Source: Aurantiacibacter sp. MUD61 (GTDB taxonomy: Bacteria > Pseudomonadota > Alphaproteobacteria > Sphingomonadales > Sphingomonadaceae). Taken from it: 64,000 nt of DNA. A program made the position numbers and the translations under genes. The stretch spans positions 581,501-645,500 of the forward strand of contig NZ_CP115446.1 in assembly GCF_027912455.1 (NCBI RefSeq), in the 5' to 3' direction. The notes under the pieces are model-generated. The model did no database searches and was not told the origin of the DNA. It saw only the letters and a list, made by a program, of their open reading frames with translations. The first letter of the stretch is position 1; each line of letters starts with the position of its first letter. Positions 37,645-47,235 of the stretch are shown here, piece by piece.

Positions 37645-38477
37645 TGGAACAACTCAGCACCACCAAGAGCTTCGGCGGCGATCAGCAGGTCTGGCGGCAT
37701 GACAGTGCCGCCACCGGCACGCCGATGACCTTTGCCATCTATATTCCCGATCACAAGGAAGGCGCGAAGCTGCCGGTGCTCTGGTGGCTGTCCGGCCTCA
37801 CCTGCACACATGAAAATGCGATGACGAAGGGGCATTACCAGCAGGCCTGCGCCGAGCATGGGATCGCCTTCATCTGTCCTGACACTTCTCCGCGTGGAGA
37901 CGATGTCCCCACCGACGAAGCCTATGATTTCGGACAGGGCGCAGGCTTTTACGTCAACGCGACGCAAGGCCCGTGGGCAAAGCACTTTCACATGCGCCGC
38001 TATGTCGAGGAGGAGCTTCCCGCGCTGGTCGCCGAGCATTTCCCTCTCGATATGCAGCGGCAGGCGATCACCGGCCATTCGATGGGCGGGCATGGCGCGC
38101 TGACCGTGAGCTTGCGCAATCAGGGCCGGTTCCGCTCGACAGGGGCGTTCTCGCCCATCGTCTCCCCGCTCAATTGCCCTTGGGGCGAGAAGGCGCTGGA
38201 CGGCTATCTCGGCGACGACCGGACAGCTTGGCGAGAGTATGATGCCTGCGCGCTGATCGAAGATGGCGCGCGGCTCGATCACCTGCGGGTGGAACAGGGC
38301 ATGGCGGATGATTTCCTGATCGAGCAATTGAAGACGCATTTGCTCGCGGAGGCGTGTGAGAAAACCGGTATGGAGGCCGATATCCGCCTGCACGACGGAT
38401 ATGATCATTCCTATTTCTTCATCAGCACCTTCATCGCCGATCACATCGCCTGGCATGCCGCACGGCTGAAGGACTGA
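37644..38477 (+). CDS. fghA: S-formylglutathione hydrolase
   Basis: 277 residues from ATG at 37644, which overlaps the VOC stop (TGATG). The enzyme hydrolyses S-formylglutathione to formate and glutathione. The esterase D fold shows WWLSGLTCTHENAMTK, DTSPRGDDVP, the nucleophile elbow GHSMGGHG (Ser146) and the late catalytic-His segment YDHSYFFISTFI. It completes the glutathione-dependent formaldehyde route begun by frmA. Confidence 0.95.
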   Translation: MEQLSTTKSFGGDQQVWRHDSAATGTPMTFAIYIPDHKEGAKLPVLWWLSGLTCTHENAMTKGHYQQACAEHGIAFICPDTSPRGDDVPTDEAYDFGQGAGFYVNATQGPWAKHFHMRRYVEEELPALVAEHFPLDMQRQAITGHSMGGHGALTVSLRNQGRFRSTGAFSPIVSPLNCPWGEKALDGYLGDDRTAWREYDACALIEDGARLDHLRVEQGMADDFLIEQLKTHLLAEACEKTGMEADIRLHDGYDHSYFFISTFIADHIAWHAARLKD

Positions 38478-38561
38478 GGCTTTCCGGCACCAGGCAGAAA
38501 CCATTCGGCAATCTCCGGCGAATACAAAGGAACTGCAACGGCATTTCCGCGCTGGAGTAAT

Positions 38562-39056
38562 ATGGATTTTACCGCGCCTTCATGGTTGCCCCTCGGCCTG
38601 ATCGAGGGACTGGCTGCGACGCCTTATGGCGCCTTCGCAGCGCCGGCCATGCTCGCGCTGCTGGCCTTTGGCATCATGCTGTTTTCCGTGCCCGGCGCGA
38701 TGACGCCCACGGCCTTCATATCCGGCCTGCTGTTCGGTATCGGCGGACTCTTTATAGTCCTTTTCGCCGCGCTGCTCGGCAGCCATGTGCTGTTCCTCGC
38801 CACACGCCACTGGCTGGGCGACCGGATGAAGCTGCGCTTCGGCAAGCGGCTCGATGTCATGACGCAGCATTTCGGGAAGCGCGGCCCATTCTATGTGGCG
38901 ACCGCGCGCTTTGGCGGCGTTCCGCACCTGCTGATCACGGCAGGCGCTGCGCCCACGCCGATGACAGCGCGCGCCTTCGCAATCGCCAGCCTTGTGGGAA
39001 TGCTACCCGTCCTGACGATCGCGGCGCTCGCCGGCAGCGGTCTGGCGATGCTTTAA
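38562..39056 (+). CDS. VTT-domain (SNARE-associated/DedA-like) membrane protein
   Basis: 164 residues with four or five hydrophobic segments. The stretch VPGAMTPTAFISGLLFGIGGL and the later FGGVPHLLITAGAAPTPM resemble the VTT/TVP38 core, where a re-entrant loop carries Gly and Pro residues. Related DedA/TVP38 proteins support membrane homeostasis and lipid scrambling. It is shorter than typical members (about 200-250 residues). It ends 4 bases inside the convergent metW gene end. Confidence 0.72.
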   Translation: MDFTAPSWLPLGLIEGLAATPYGAFAAPAMLALLAFGIMLFSVPGAMTPTAFISGLLFGIGGLFIVLFAALLGSHVLFLATRHWLGDRMKLRFGKRLDVMTQHFGKRGPFYVATARFGGVPHLLITAGAAPTPMTARAFAIASLVGMLPVLTIAALAGSGLAML

Positions 39057-39643
39057 CGGCTCAGCCTGAAGACCGCATGTTCGGCGCGCCAGTTGGCATT
39101 CGATCCGCCGATTTCGCGGCCGCCGACGAAGAACCAGCTATCCTCGATGGTGATGCCCATTTCGTGGGCGAGATCCTCAAAATCGTGGATTGTTAGATGG
39201 TGGATGTTCTTGGTCTCGTACCAGGTCACCGGCAGGTGCCGCACGACCGGCATCTTGCCGCCGAGGAGCAGCGCCATCCGCATGCGCCAATAGGCGAAAT
39301 TGGGAAAACTGACGAAGGCGGTGCGACCGATGCGCAGCAGCTGGTGAAGCAGGAAATCGGGCCGCTGCGCCGTCTGCAAAGTCTGGCTGAGGATAGCCAC
39401 ATCGAAGGCGGCATCGGGGTAATCCATGATGTCGCGATTGGCATCGCCCTGCACCACGCTCAGCCCCCGTGCAACGGCCTTTTCCACCTCTTCCGCCTCG
39501 ATCTCGATCCCGCGCGCATCGACGCCTTTGGCATCGCGCAGTTCCGCCATCAGAGCACCATCGCCGCAGCCGACATCGAGCACGCGCGCACCCCGCGGTA
39601 CATTGGCGGCGATCTTGGCGAGGTCGGGACGCAAGGTGCTCAT
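39053..39643 (-). CDS. metW: MetW, methyltransferase-like partner of MetX
   Basis: 196 residues. It has a class I methyltransferase fold with motif [17 protein letters not shown], followed by [22 protein letters not shown] and [22 protein letters not shown], which are diagnostic for MetW. MetW pairs with MetX in methionine synthesis in many proteobacteria and is required for full MetX activity in some. Its ATG overlaps the metX stop (39640-39643). Confidence 0.94.
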   Translation of the reverse strand: MSTLRPDLAKIAANVPRGARVLDVGCGDGALMAELRDAKGVDARGIEIEAEEVEKAVARGLSVVQGDANRDIMDYPDAAFDVAILSQTLQTAQRPDFLLHQLLRIGRTAFVSFPNFAYWRMRMALLLGGKMPVVRHLPVTWYETKNIHHLTIHDFEDLAHEMGITIEDSWFFVGGREIGGSNANWRAEHAVFRLSR

Positions 39644-40743
39644 CCGATGAAGCCTTTCACCACCCGGTCTAGCGCGGGGACATCGAGCAGGAAGCTGTCA
39701 TGCCCGTATGGCGAGGAAAGCTCGACGAAACTGACCGGCGCGGCGACGGCGTTCAGCGCATGCACCACTTCGCGCATGTCGGCGGTGGTGTAGAGCCAGT
39801 CCGTGTCGAAGCTGACGAGGCAGAAGCGCGTGTCCTTCGCGCCCGCAAAGGCATCGGCGAGTTTCCCGCCCGCTTCCTCTGCCAGGTCGAAATAATCCAT
39901 CGCGCGGGTGATGTAGAGATAGCTGTTCGCATCGAAGCGATCGGTGAAAGTGATGCCCTGGTAGCGCAGGTAGCTTTCGACCTGGAAATCCGCATCGAAG
40001 CCGAAGCTCTTCGCATCACGGTCTTGCAACCGCCGCCCGAATTTCTCGGTCAGCCCCGCTTCGGAAAGATAGGTGATATGCGCCGCCATGCGCGCGACGG
40101 AAAGGCCTTTATCGGGCGTTGCGCCGCCGTAATAGGCCCCGCCCTGCCAGTTGGGATCGGCCATGATCGTTTGCCGCCCGACTTCGTGAAAGGCGATGTT
40201 CTGCGCGCTGTGCCGCGCGGTGGTGGCGATGGCGAGCACGCGCTCTGTCCGCTCGGGAAAATTTGCCGCGCAGCTGAGCGCCTGCATTCCTCCCATCGAT
40301 CCGCCGACAATCGCATGGAGTTTTTCGATCCCCAGCACATCGAGCAGCGCCATCTGCGCGCGCACCATGTCGCGAATGGTGATGACCGGAAAATCCATCC
40401 CATAGGGCTCGCCGCTGGGCCCAGCACTCGCAGGCCCGGTGGAGCCCATGCAGCTGCCAAGCACATTGGCGCAGATCACGTGGTAGCGGTCCGTATCGAT
40501 CGGCTTACCGGAGCCGACCATGCGTTCCCACCAGCCAGGCTTGCCCGTCACCGGATGCTCGCTCGCCACGAATTGGTCGCCCGTCAGCGCGTGGAAGATC
40601 AGGATCGCATTCGTCTTATCGTTCGCCAGATCGCCATGCGTTTCGTAGGCAATCTCCACGCCTGCAAGCTCCCGCCCGCTATCGAGTGCGAGCGCTTGCG
40701 GCAGGGTCACCTTCTGGACGGAAAGGGCGGTCTGGCTGGCCAT
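39640..40743 (-). CDS. metX: Homoserine O-acyltransferase MetX
   Basis: 367 residues. The alpha/beta-hydrolase fold transfers an acyl group from acetyl- or succinyl-CoA to homoserine, the first committed step to methionine. Motifs: [28 protein letters not shown], the nucleophile elbow [10 protein letters not shown] and the C-terminal catalytic [12 protein letters not shown]. Metabolic context (metW next to it) supports the MetX rather than MetA family. Acetyl versus succinyl specificity cannot be read with certainty by eye. Confidence 0.94.
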   Translation of the reverse strand: MASQTALSVQKVTLPQALALDSGRELAGVEIAYETHGDLANDKTNAILIFHALTGDQFVASEHPVTGKPGWWERMVGSGKPIDTDRYHVICANVLGSCMGSTGPASAGPSGEPYGMDFPVITIRDMVRAQMALLDVLGIEKLHAIVGGSMGGMQALSCAANFPERTERVLAIATTARHSAQNIAFHEVGRQTIMADPNWQGGAYYGGATPDKGLSVARMAAHITYLSEAGLTEKFGRRLQDRDAKSFGFDADFQVESYLRYQGITFTDRFDANSYLYITRAMDYFDLAEEAGGKLADAFAGAKDTRFCLVSFDTDWLYTTADMREVVHALNAVAAPVSFVELSSPYGHDSFLLDVPALDRVVKGFIG

Positions 40744-40817
40744 AATCAGAGAAAAAGCGACTTGGGCGAGGCCTTGCCTACTGTCAATCGAAGAGCAACG
40801 GCGTTATCGCCACGCGC

Positions 40818-41930
40818 ATGACTGCGAAACGTCCAGAAATGAAGCCCTATGTGGCGCAGATCCATGCCTATGTGCCGGGCAAAAGCTCGGGCAAGGACGG
40901 CAAGCCGCTGGTGAAGCTTTCGGCGAATGAAAACCCGCTCGGTTCCTCTGCGGCTGCGCTGGAAGCTCGCGCTGCGGCACCCCTGCCCAATGCCTATCCG
41001 GACCCGGATGCACGCGAATTGCGTGGGGCGCTGGGCGAATTGCATGGCATTGATCCGGCGCGCATCGTCTGCGGAACGGGTTCCGACGAGCTGCTCAACC
41101 TTGCCGCGCAAGCCTATGCCGGTGCGGGCGATGAAGTGATGTTCAGCCGCTTCAGCTTTGCGGTTTACGATATCGCCGCCAAGCGCTGCGGCGCGACACC
41201 GGTGGAAGTGGACGACACCGACTACACTGCCGATGTCGACAAGCTGCTGGCGGCGGTGACCGACAAAACGCGGGTGGTCTTTATCGCCAACCCCAACAAT
41301 CCGACCGGCACTTATCTGCCAGCCGCCGAGATCGCGCGCCTGCATGCAGGCCTTCCCGCCGATGTGCTGCTGGTGGTCGATCAGGCCTATGCCGAATATC
41401 TGGAGCCGGGCGAGAATGATGGCGGGATGGCGCTCGCAGCCGCCCATGAAAACGTGCTGGTCACCCGCACCTTCTCCAAGATCTACGGGTTGGCAGGCGA
41501 GCGCATCGGCTGGGCCACCGGCGCGCCGCATATTATCGACGCGCTCAATCGCATCCGCGGGCCGTTCAACGTGACATTGGCGGGCCAGTCCGCTGCCGTT
41601 GCTGCGGTGGCGGATCAGGACTTCGTCGCGCGTAGCCGTGATCACAACAATGCCGAGCTTGCGCGCTTTGAAGAGCGTATCGCAGCGCTGGGCAATCACG
41701 GCCTCACGGCCATTCCGAGCAAGGCGAATTTCTCCCTGGTGCGCTTCTCCGGCGAAGTGACCGCAGAACAGGCGCTGCATGCGATTGCCGATGCCGGTTA
41801 TGCAGTGCGCCATTTACCCGGGCAGGGCCTTGGCGATTGCCTGCGCATCACCATCGGCAAGCGAGAGGATATGGATCGGATCGCCGATGTGCTGGCAGAG
41901 CTGACGGGCGCGGCGAATGGCGTTTCGTAA
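40818..41930 (+). CDS. hisC: Histidinol-phosphate aminotransferase
   Basis: 370 residues. It is a fold-type I PLP aminotransferase with [12 protein letters not shown] near the start, [19 protein letters not shown] and the PLP lysine Lys221 in [17 protein letters not shown]. In alphaproteobacteria hisC next to tyrA often serves histidine and aromatic amino acid synthesis. It overlaps tyrA by 14 bases and is divergent from metX. Confidence 0.94.
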   Translation: MTAKRPEMKPYVAQIHAYVPGKSSGKDGKPLVKLSANENPLGSSAAALEARAAAPLPNAYPDPDARELRGALGELHGIDPARIVCGTGSDELLNLAAQAYAGAGDEVMFSRFSFAVYDIAAKRCGATPVEVDDTDYTADVDKLLAAVTDKTRVVFIANPNNPTGTYLPAAEIARLHAGLPADVLLVVDQAYAEYLEPGENDGGMALAAAHENVLVTRTFSKIYGLAGERIGWATGAPHIIDALNRIRGPFNVTLAGQSAAVAAVADQDFVARSRDHNNAELARFEERIAALGNHGLTAIPSKANFSLVRFSGEVTAEQALHAIADAGYAVRHLPGQGLGDCLRITIGKREDMDRIADVLAELTGAANGVS

Positions 41931-42822
41931 TGTCGCGATTATCGGGCTCGGGCTGCTCGGCAGCTCGCTCGGCCTTGCCGTGCGCAAGCATCTGCCCGAC
42001 GTGCAGACCACCGGCTTCGATGCCGATCCCGCCGTGCGCAAGAAGGCTCGCGAGCTGGGGCTGTGCCACAAGATCGCAGACGATGCGGCGGAAGCGGTGC
42101 AGGGTGCTGACCTCGTTGTGCTGTGCGTGCCTGTCGGCGCGATGCGGGCAGCGGCTACCGCAATCGCGCCGGGCCTATCGCCCGATGCGGTGATCAGCGA
42201 TGTCGGTTCTTCCAAGCAGCGCGTTGCCAATGCGCTCGCCGAGACACTGCCTTATCACACAATTATTCCGGCGCACCCGGTCGCCGGGACCGAGCAGTCC
42301 GGGCCGGAAGCAGGCTTTGCCAGCCTGTTCGAAAAGCGATGGTGCATTATCACGCCGCCCGCTGGTGTCGATACGGATAAGCTTGAGGCACTCAGCGCTT
42401 TCTGGCGCGGGCTTGGCTCCACGGTCGAGATCATGGAGGCCGATCACCATGACATGGTGCTCGCGGTGACCAGCCACATCCCCCACCTCATCGCCTACAC
42501 CATCGTCGGCACGGCGAGCGACCTTGAGGATGTGACCCGCAGCGAGGTCATCAAATATTCCGCCGGTGGTTTCCGCGATTTCACGCGTATTGCCGCCAGC
42601 GATCCGACCATGTGGCGCGATGTCTTCCTTCACAACAAGGATGCTGTGCTGGAAATGATGGACCGGTTCCTTGGCGATCTGGGCGCAATGCGCGATGCCA
42701 TCGAAGCGAGCGATGGCGAGAGAATGTTCGATCTGTTCACCCGCACCCGTGCGATCCGCCGGGGCATCCTTGAACAGGGACAGGATGATGCGCGGCCCGA
42801 CTTTGGCCGTGAACACAATTAG
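41917..42822 (+). CDS. tyrA: Prephenate/arogenate dehydrogenase
   Basis: 301 residues. The N-terminal Rossmann motif [12 protein letters not shown] binds NAD(P). [26 protein letters not shown] and the helical C-terminal dimer region ([29 protein letters not shown]) are typical of TyrA. It makes hydroxyphenylpyruvate or tyrosine precursors. It overlaps hisC by 14 bases, which indicates co-translation. Confidence 0.94.
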   Translation: MAFRNVAIIGLGLLGSSLGLAVRKHLPDVQTTGFDADPAVRKKARELGLCHKIADDAAEAVQGADLVVLCVPVGAMRAAATAIAPGLSPDAVISDVGSSKQRVANALAETLPYHTIIPAHPVAGTEQSGPEAGFASLFEKRWCIITPPAGVDTDKLEALSAFWRGLGSTVEIMEADHHDMVLAVTSHIPHLIAYTIVGTASDLEDVTRSEVIKYSAGGFRDFTRIAASDPTMWRDVFLHNKDAVLEMMDRFLGDLGAMRDAIEASDGERMFDLFTRTRAIRRGILEQGQDDARPDFGREHN

Positions 42823-42848
42823 GCCGGAAATACGATCAGGAGAGAGCG

Positions 42849-43616
42849 ATGAGCGAGAATGTGACCATTACGCAGGATGAGGGAATCCTCACTCTGGTGA
42901 TGAACCGCCCCGACAAGAAGAACGCGCTGACCGATGCCATGTACGGCGCGATGGCCGATGCGATGGAGGCGGCGCAGGATGACAAGGCCGTGCGCGTCAT
43001 CGTGATCCGCGGTGAAGGCGAAATGTTCTGCGCCGGCAATGACATTGGCGATTTCATGGTCGCGGCTAGCAGGGGCGATGCGCATGAAGCCAATGTCTTC
43101 CGCTTCATCCGCCTGCTCGGATCCGGCACAAAGCCCCTGATCGCCGGTGTGCAGGGCCGCGCTGTCGGCATCGGCACCACCATGCTGCTGCATTGCGACT
43201 ATGTCGTGCTGGCTGACGATGCGAAGCTGACTGCGCCATTCGCCACCCTTGGCCTCGTTCCCGAAGCCGCATCGAGCAAGCTCCTGCCAGCCGCCATCGG
43301 CCACCAGCGCGCCTTTGCCATGATGGCGATGGGCGAAGCGATGCTGGCCACCGATGCCCTCGCCCAGGGTCTCGCCAATGAAGTGACTTCGCGCGACGGA
43401 CTGGACGCAGCGGTTGAGGCAGCAGCCAAGCGGATCGCCGCATTGCCGCCGGGTGCCATTCAGGCGACCAAGGCACTGATGCGCGATAGCGATGCAATCG
43501 CGGCGACAATGGAAACGGAAATCGAAATTTTCGGCCAGCGCCTACAAAGCGAGGAAGCGCGCGAGGCCTTCACCGCTTTCATGCAGAAGCGCGCGCCTGA
43601 CTTTTCGCGTTTCTAG
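42849..43616 (+). CDS. Enoyl-CoA hydratase/isomerase family protein
   Basis: 255 residues of the crotonase fold. The oxyanion-hole segments CAGNDIGDF (about 58-66) and GRAVGIGTTMLLHCDYV (about 102-118) are visible, with PFATLGLVPEAASSKLLP in the active-site region. It lacks a clear two-Glu hydratase signature, so isomerase or another crotonase activity is possible. It lies 26 bases after tyrA with AGGAGAG before its start. Confidence 0.88.
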   Translation: MSENVTITQDEGILTLVMNRPDKKNALTDAMYGAMADAMEAAQDDKAVRVIVIRGEGEMFCAGNDIGDFMVAASRGDAHEANVFRFIRLLGSGTKPLIAGVQGRAVGIGTTMLLHCDYVVLADDAKLTAPFATLGLVPEAASSKLLPAAIGHQRAFAMMAMGEAMLATDALAQGLANEVTSRDGLDAAVEAAAKRIAALPPGAIQATKALMRDSDAIAATMETEIEIFGQRLQSEEAREAFTAFMQKRAPDFSRF

Positions 43617-43643
43617 CCGCGCTCTGGGTCGGCATTCTTCGAA

Positions 43644-44045
43644 TTACGGAATGTCAGACCAGCTTTCGATACCCGCCTCTACGCGGGCGAGCCAAAGTGC
43701 AAATTCGCGCCTGAGTTCGCGTTTTTCGCGAAAGAACGCTGCGTTGGAGCCGCCCCAGCGCCTGCAATCGGTTGTGACGATGAATTCCTGCGATGGGCCG
43801 TAACGGTTCTCGTAGGCTTCGCGAACGCGCTCCACGCGGTACCGGAAATAGCGGTCAAATTCTCGCTGGGCTGCCTCTCCCAACTCGCGGTCACATTGCT
43901 TGTAACCGGCTGCCTGATAGCTGGCCCAATAAATGTCACCCGCGTAGCCATTGTCTTGCAGGAAGATGGGCTCGACAGGCTCGCTCGCTTGATGTGCGCA
44001 GCCTGCAAGCAAACCGAGCGCGACAAGAGCCAGCAATCTCCTCAT
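43644..44045 (-). CDS. Small lipoprotein of unknown function
   Basis: 133 residues from ATG at 44045, which overlaps the MaoC stop (ATGA). The N-terminus MRRLLALVALGLLAGC is a lipoprotein signal with Cys16 as the lipidated residue. The mature part is charged and probably helical (EAAQREFDRYFRYRVERVREAYENRYG; one later Cys in TTDCRRWGG). The open frame reaches 44132 but the lipobox fixes the start. No family is recognised. Confidence 0.75.
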   Translation of the reverse strand: MRRLLALVALGLLAGCAHQASEPVEPIFLQDNGYAGDIYWASYQAAGYKQCDRELGEAAQREFDRYFRYRVERVREAYENRYGPSQEFIVTTDCRRWGGSNAAFFREKRELRREFALWLARVEAGIESWSDIP

Positions 44046-44503
44046 GCCTTCGGATCGGTCCCGCGCTTCCACGCCATCAGATTGGGGCGGAATTCCTGTT
44101 TCAGCGCATCGTGCTGGTTGAGCGTCCGGCATTGCACCACGATGCGCGCGCGACCGGGTTTGGAGCGATTGGGAATGATCTCCTCGATTCGCGTCAGCAG
44201 CCGCAGCCGGTCGCCGGGGCGAGTGGGTTCCGGCCAGCGCAAATCGCCGCCCGCGCCGATCGTCCCATTGGCGAAGGGCACCGATTGAACCATCAGCCGC
44301 ATGGTGACTGCCGCCGTGTGCCAGCCGCTCGCGGCGAGCCCGCCGAAGAAGGTCTCCTGCGCTCCCTCGGGATCGGTATGGAAGACCTGCGGATCATAAT
44401 CGCGCGCAAAGGCAATGATCCGCTCCTCGGTCATTTCATATTCGTCGCTTTCGAATGTGTCGCCAACCGACAGGTCGTCGAGATAAATCTGGCTCACCGG
44501 CAT
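44042..44503 (-). CDS. MaoC-like hot-dog-fold dehydratase
   Basis: 153 residues. Hot-dog fold with VGDTFESDEYEMTEERIIAFARDYDPQVFHTDPEGA; the pattern D-P-Q-x-F-H is the usual hydratase active-site region of MaoC domains. GGLAASGWHTAAVTMRL follows. Such proteins hydrate enoyl-CoA substrates, and which one is not shown. Its start overlaps the trxB stop (TAATG) and its stop overlaps the lipoprotein start. Confidence 0.88.
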   Translation of the reverse strand: MPVSQIYLDDLSVGDTFESDEYEMTEERIIAFARDYDPQVFHTDPEGAQETFFGGLAASGWHTAAVTMRLMVQSVPFANGTIGAGGDLRWPEPTRPGDRLRLLTRIEEIIPNRSKPGRARIVVQCRTLNQHDALKQEFRPNLMAWKRGTDPKA

Positions 44504-45474
44504 TATTCCGCCGGTTCGGGAATCTTCGCAGCATGCTCAAGCGTGGCAAGGAAACGTTCTGCATCGAGCGCCGCCATGCAGCCGGTGCCCGCTGCCGTCA
44601 CCGCCTGACGATAGGTGTGATCCATCACATCGCCGCATGCGAACACGCCGGGGATTTCGGTCTTGGGCGTGCCGGGTTCGACCAGCAAATATCCGCTATC
44701 GTCCATCGGCAGCTTGCCTTTGAACAGCTCTGTCGCAGGCGCGTGGCCGATGGCGACGAACGCCCCGTCCACTTCGAGCGTTGAAAGCTCATTCGTCTGC
44801 GTATCACGCAGCTCGAGATGATGCAGCTTGCCGTCCTCGCCCTCGACAAAACGCTCGACCGTCTTGTTCCACATCGGCGTGATCTTCTCGCTGGCGAAGA
44901 GGCGATCCTGCAGGATCTTTTCGCTGCGCAGCTCATCGCGGCGGTGGATCAAGGTCACATCGTCCGAGTGGTTGGTGAGGTAGAGCGCTTCCTCGACAGC
45001 CGTGTTCCCGCCGCCGATCACCGCGACCTTTTTGCCGCGATAGAAGAAGCCATCGCATGTGGCGCAGGCGGACACGCCCTTGCCGCCCAGTTCCTGTTCA
45101 CCCGGAACGCCGAGCCACTTCGCCTGTGCGCCCGTGGCGATCACCAGCACATCACCGACATATTCATCGCCGCTGTCACCGATTGCCTTGAACGGCGATC
45201 CGCCTTCCAGATCGACTTCGACGATCGTGTCCCACATCATCCGCGTGCCGACATGCTCGGCCTGCTTCTGCATCTGCTCCATCAGCCACGGGCCCTGGAT
45301 CACATCTTCAAAGCCGGGATAGTTCTCGACATCGGTGGTGATCGTCAGCTGGCCACCGGGCTGGAGGCCCTGCACCACGATCGGCTGCATCCCGGCGCGC
45401 GCGCCATAGATGGCGGCAGAATAGCCTGCCGGGCCGGAGCCGATGATGAGCATGCGGGTTTTGTGGGTGGTCAT
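44503..45474 (-). CDS. trxB: Thioredoxin reductase
   Basis: 323 residues from ATG at 45474; a longer open frame exists but this start gives the family N-terminus (KTRMLIIGSGPAGYSAAIYGARAG, FAD binding). The redox-active CATC pair is Cys137 and Cys140 (CATCDGFFY). The NADPH motif GGGNTAVEEAL and the C-terminal GVFACGDVMDHTYRQAVTAAGTG are diagnostic. It reduces thioredoxin with NADPH. Confidence 0.95.
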   Translation of the reverse strand: MTTHKTRMLIIGSGPAGYSAAIYGARAGMQPIVVQGLQPGGQLTITTDVENYPGFEDVIQGPWLMEQMQKQAEHVGTRMMWDTIVEVDLEGGSPFKAIGDSGDEYVGDVLVIATGAQAKWLGVPGEQELGGKGVSACATCDGFFYRGKKVAVIGGGNTAVEEALYLTNHSDDVTLIHRRDELRSEKILQDRLFASEKITPMWNKTVERFVEGEDGKLHHLELRDTQTNELSTLEVDGAFVAIGHAPATELFKGKLPMDDSGYLLVEPGTPKTEIPGVFACGDVMDHTYRQAVTAAGTGCMAALDAERFLATLEHAAKIPEPAE

Positions 45475-45679
45475 ATCTGGTCTCGAATCGGTTTTCGTGT
45501 TCGCTACGGAGGTAAGGCCCCCCTGCATTCGCTTCAAGCGAGCCGAAGGTTTCTCCCCAAGCCACCTTCTCCTCACACAGGAATTGGGCTGCATTTGGTA
45601 ACAGATGATACTATACCGCTGCGACACTGGCCTTTGATTGGCAGCGCTGCTGATCTATTCGGGCTACAAGGAGACTGCG

Positions 45680-46603
45680 TTGAGCATCAAGCGGACAATC
45701 GAAAACGGTATCGAGACTTTCGAAGCGGAGCTCGATGGTGAGCGGATCGTGTGGGATCGCGGCCTGACCTATGCCGACCACTTGCAGACCGATCCCCTGC
45801 TGAGCGCGCAGGTGCCGATGAGCGGCAAGCATGACGAGATGCTGTTCATCATCATGCACCAGACGATGGAATTGTGGATCAAGCTGCAGATCCACGAGTG
45901 CAAGCAGGCGATGGCGCACATCCGCGCAGACGAGCTGCCGCAAGCCTCGCGCACGCTCGACCGGATCGCAACGATCATGCGGCACATGATCCATTCGTGG
46001 GAAGTGCTTGCCACGCTCAGCCCCTCCGAATTCATGACCTTTCGCGGCTATCTGGGCAAAGCTTCCGGGTTCCAGTCGCACCAGTATCGCGAACTGGAAT
46101 TTCGCCTTGGCCTGAAGCGTCCTGAACTCATCACCATCCATATGGACGATCCAGAACGCACCGCCGCGCTGGAAGAAGCGCTAGCCGCGCCATCGCTCTA
46201 TGACGAAATGCTCTACCTGCTTGATCGCCGCGGATACGAGATTCCCAAGGAAGTGATCGGGCGCGACCTGACCAAGCCCTACGAATCCGATCGCACGATC
46301 GAGAATGCATGGCTGGAGATTTACTCCAACCCGCAGGAGCATTGGGAGCTTTACGCGCTGGCGGAAAAGGTCACCTCGCTCGAATATTACTTCCAGGAAT
46401 GGCGCTTCAAACACATGAAGACCGTATCGCGCGTCATCGGCCACCGGCATGGCACCGGCGGCTCGGCAGGGGTGAAATACCTCGTCAAGGCGCTGGAACT
46501 GCGCTTCTTCCCCGAACTCTGGTCGATGCGCACGCGGATGGAAGCGGACAAGCCTGAAGGTGGAAGCCACGGCGGCGGGCATGGCGAAGGCTGCCCCGTA
46601 TGA
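45680..46603 (+). CDS. kynA: Tryptophan 2,3-dioxygenase
   Basis: 307 residues from a TTG start at 45680 with AAGGAG six bases upstream; an upstream TTG at 45638 lacks such a site. It opens the indole ring of tryptophan to N-formylkynurenine using heme. Visible features are LTYADHLQTDPLLSAQ, DEMLFIIMHQTMELWIKL (active-site region), SPSEFMTFRGYLGKASGFQS and the heme-ligand region SRVIGHRHGTGGSAG near the C-terminus. It is the first gene of kynA-kynB-kynU. Confidence 0.95.
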   Translation: MSIKRTIENGIETFEAELDGERIVWDRGLTYADHLQTDPLLSAQVPMSGKHDEMLFIIMHQTMELWIKLQIHECKQAMAHIRADELPQASRTLDRIATIMRHMIHSWEVLATLSPSEFMTFRGYLGKASGFQSHQYRELEFRLGLKRPELITIHMDDPERTAALEEALAAPSLYDEMLYLLDRRGYEIPKEVIGRDLTKPYESDRTIENAWLEIYSNPQEHWELYALAEKVTSLEYYFQEWRFKHMKTVSRVIGHRHGTGGSAGVKYLVKALELRFFPELWSMRTRMEADKPEGGSHGGGHGEGCPV

Positions 46604-47235
46604 GCGACGCGCGCATCTGGGACATCTCGCAGCGCCTCAGCAGCAACACTCCGCTGTGGCCCGGTGAGCCGGAGCTGAAAGTCAGCCGCCACGCGAGCAT
46701 TTCGCCTGAATGTCCGGTCAATATCGGGGCAATTTCCTTGCCCCTGCATTCGGGCACCCATGCCGATGCGCCGCTGCATTACAGCAATGATGGCGTGGCG
46801 AGCGCGGACAGTCCGCTGGAGCCTTATGTGGGGCGCTGCATGGTGGTCGATGCACGGGCGAGCGGTGCGCGGATCGAAATGCAGGATTGCGACTGGAGCG
46901 TGATCGAAGGAGAGAAGCGCGTTCTTTTCCGCACCTATGAAAACTTCCCGCACGATGCGTGGGACAAAAATTTCACCGCCGTCGCTCCCGATGTGATTGC
47001 CCGCCTGCGCGATGCCGGCGCGCTGCTGATTGGGATCGATACACCTTCGCTCGATCCGCAGAACTCAAAAACGATGGATGCGCATCAAGAGGTGCTGGAA
47101 GGCGACATGCGTATCCTCGAAGGGCTTGTGCTCGACCATGTTGCACCGGGCGCCTACGAGCTGATCGCGCTTCCACTTGCCATCGAAGGTGCCGATGCCA
47201 GCCCGGTGCGCGCTATCCTGAGGGAATTGCCATAA
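46600..47235 (+). CDS. kynB: Kynurenine formamidase (cyclase family)
   Basis: 211 residues. It hydrolyses N-formylkynurenine to kynurenine and formate. The metal-binding motif HSGTHADAPLH (about 50-60) marks the bacterial KynB cyclase-like family. LIGIDTPSLDPQNSKTMDAH further on also matches. It overlaps kynA by ATGA and kynU by TAATG, so the three genes are tightly coupled. Confidence 0.95.
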   Translation: MSDARIWDISQRLSSNTPLWPGEPELKVSRHASISPECPVNIGAISLPLHSGTHADAPLHYSNDGVASADSPLEPYVGRCMVVDARASGARIEMQDCDWSVIEGEKRVLFRTYENFPHDAWDKNFTAVAPDVIARLRDAGALLIGIDTPSLDPQNSKTMDAHQEVLEGDMRILEGLVLDHVAPGAYELIALPLAIEGADASPVRAILRELP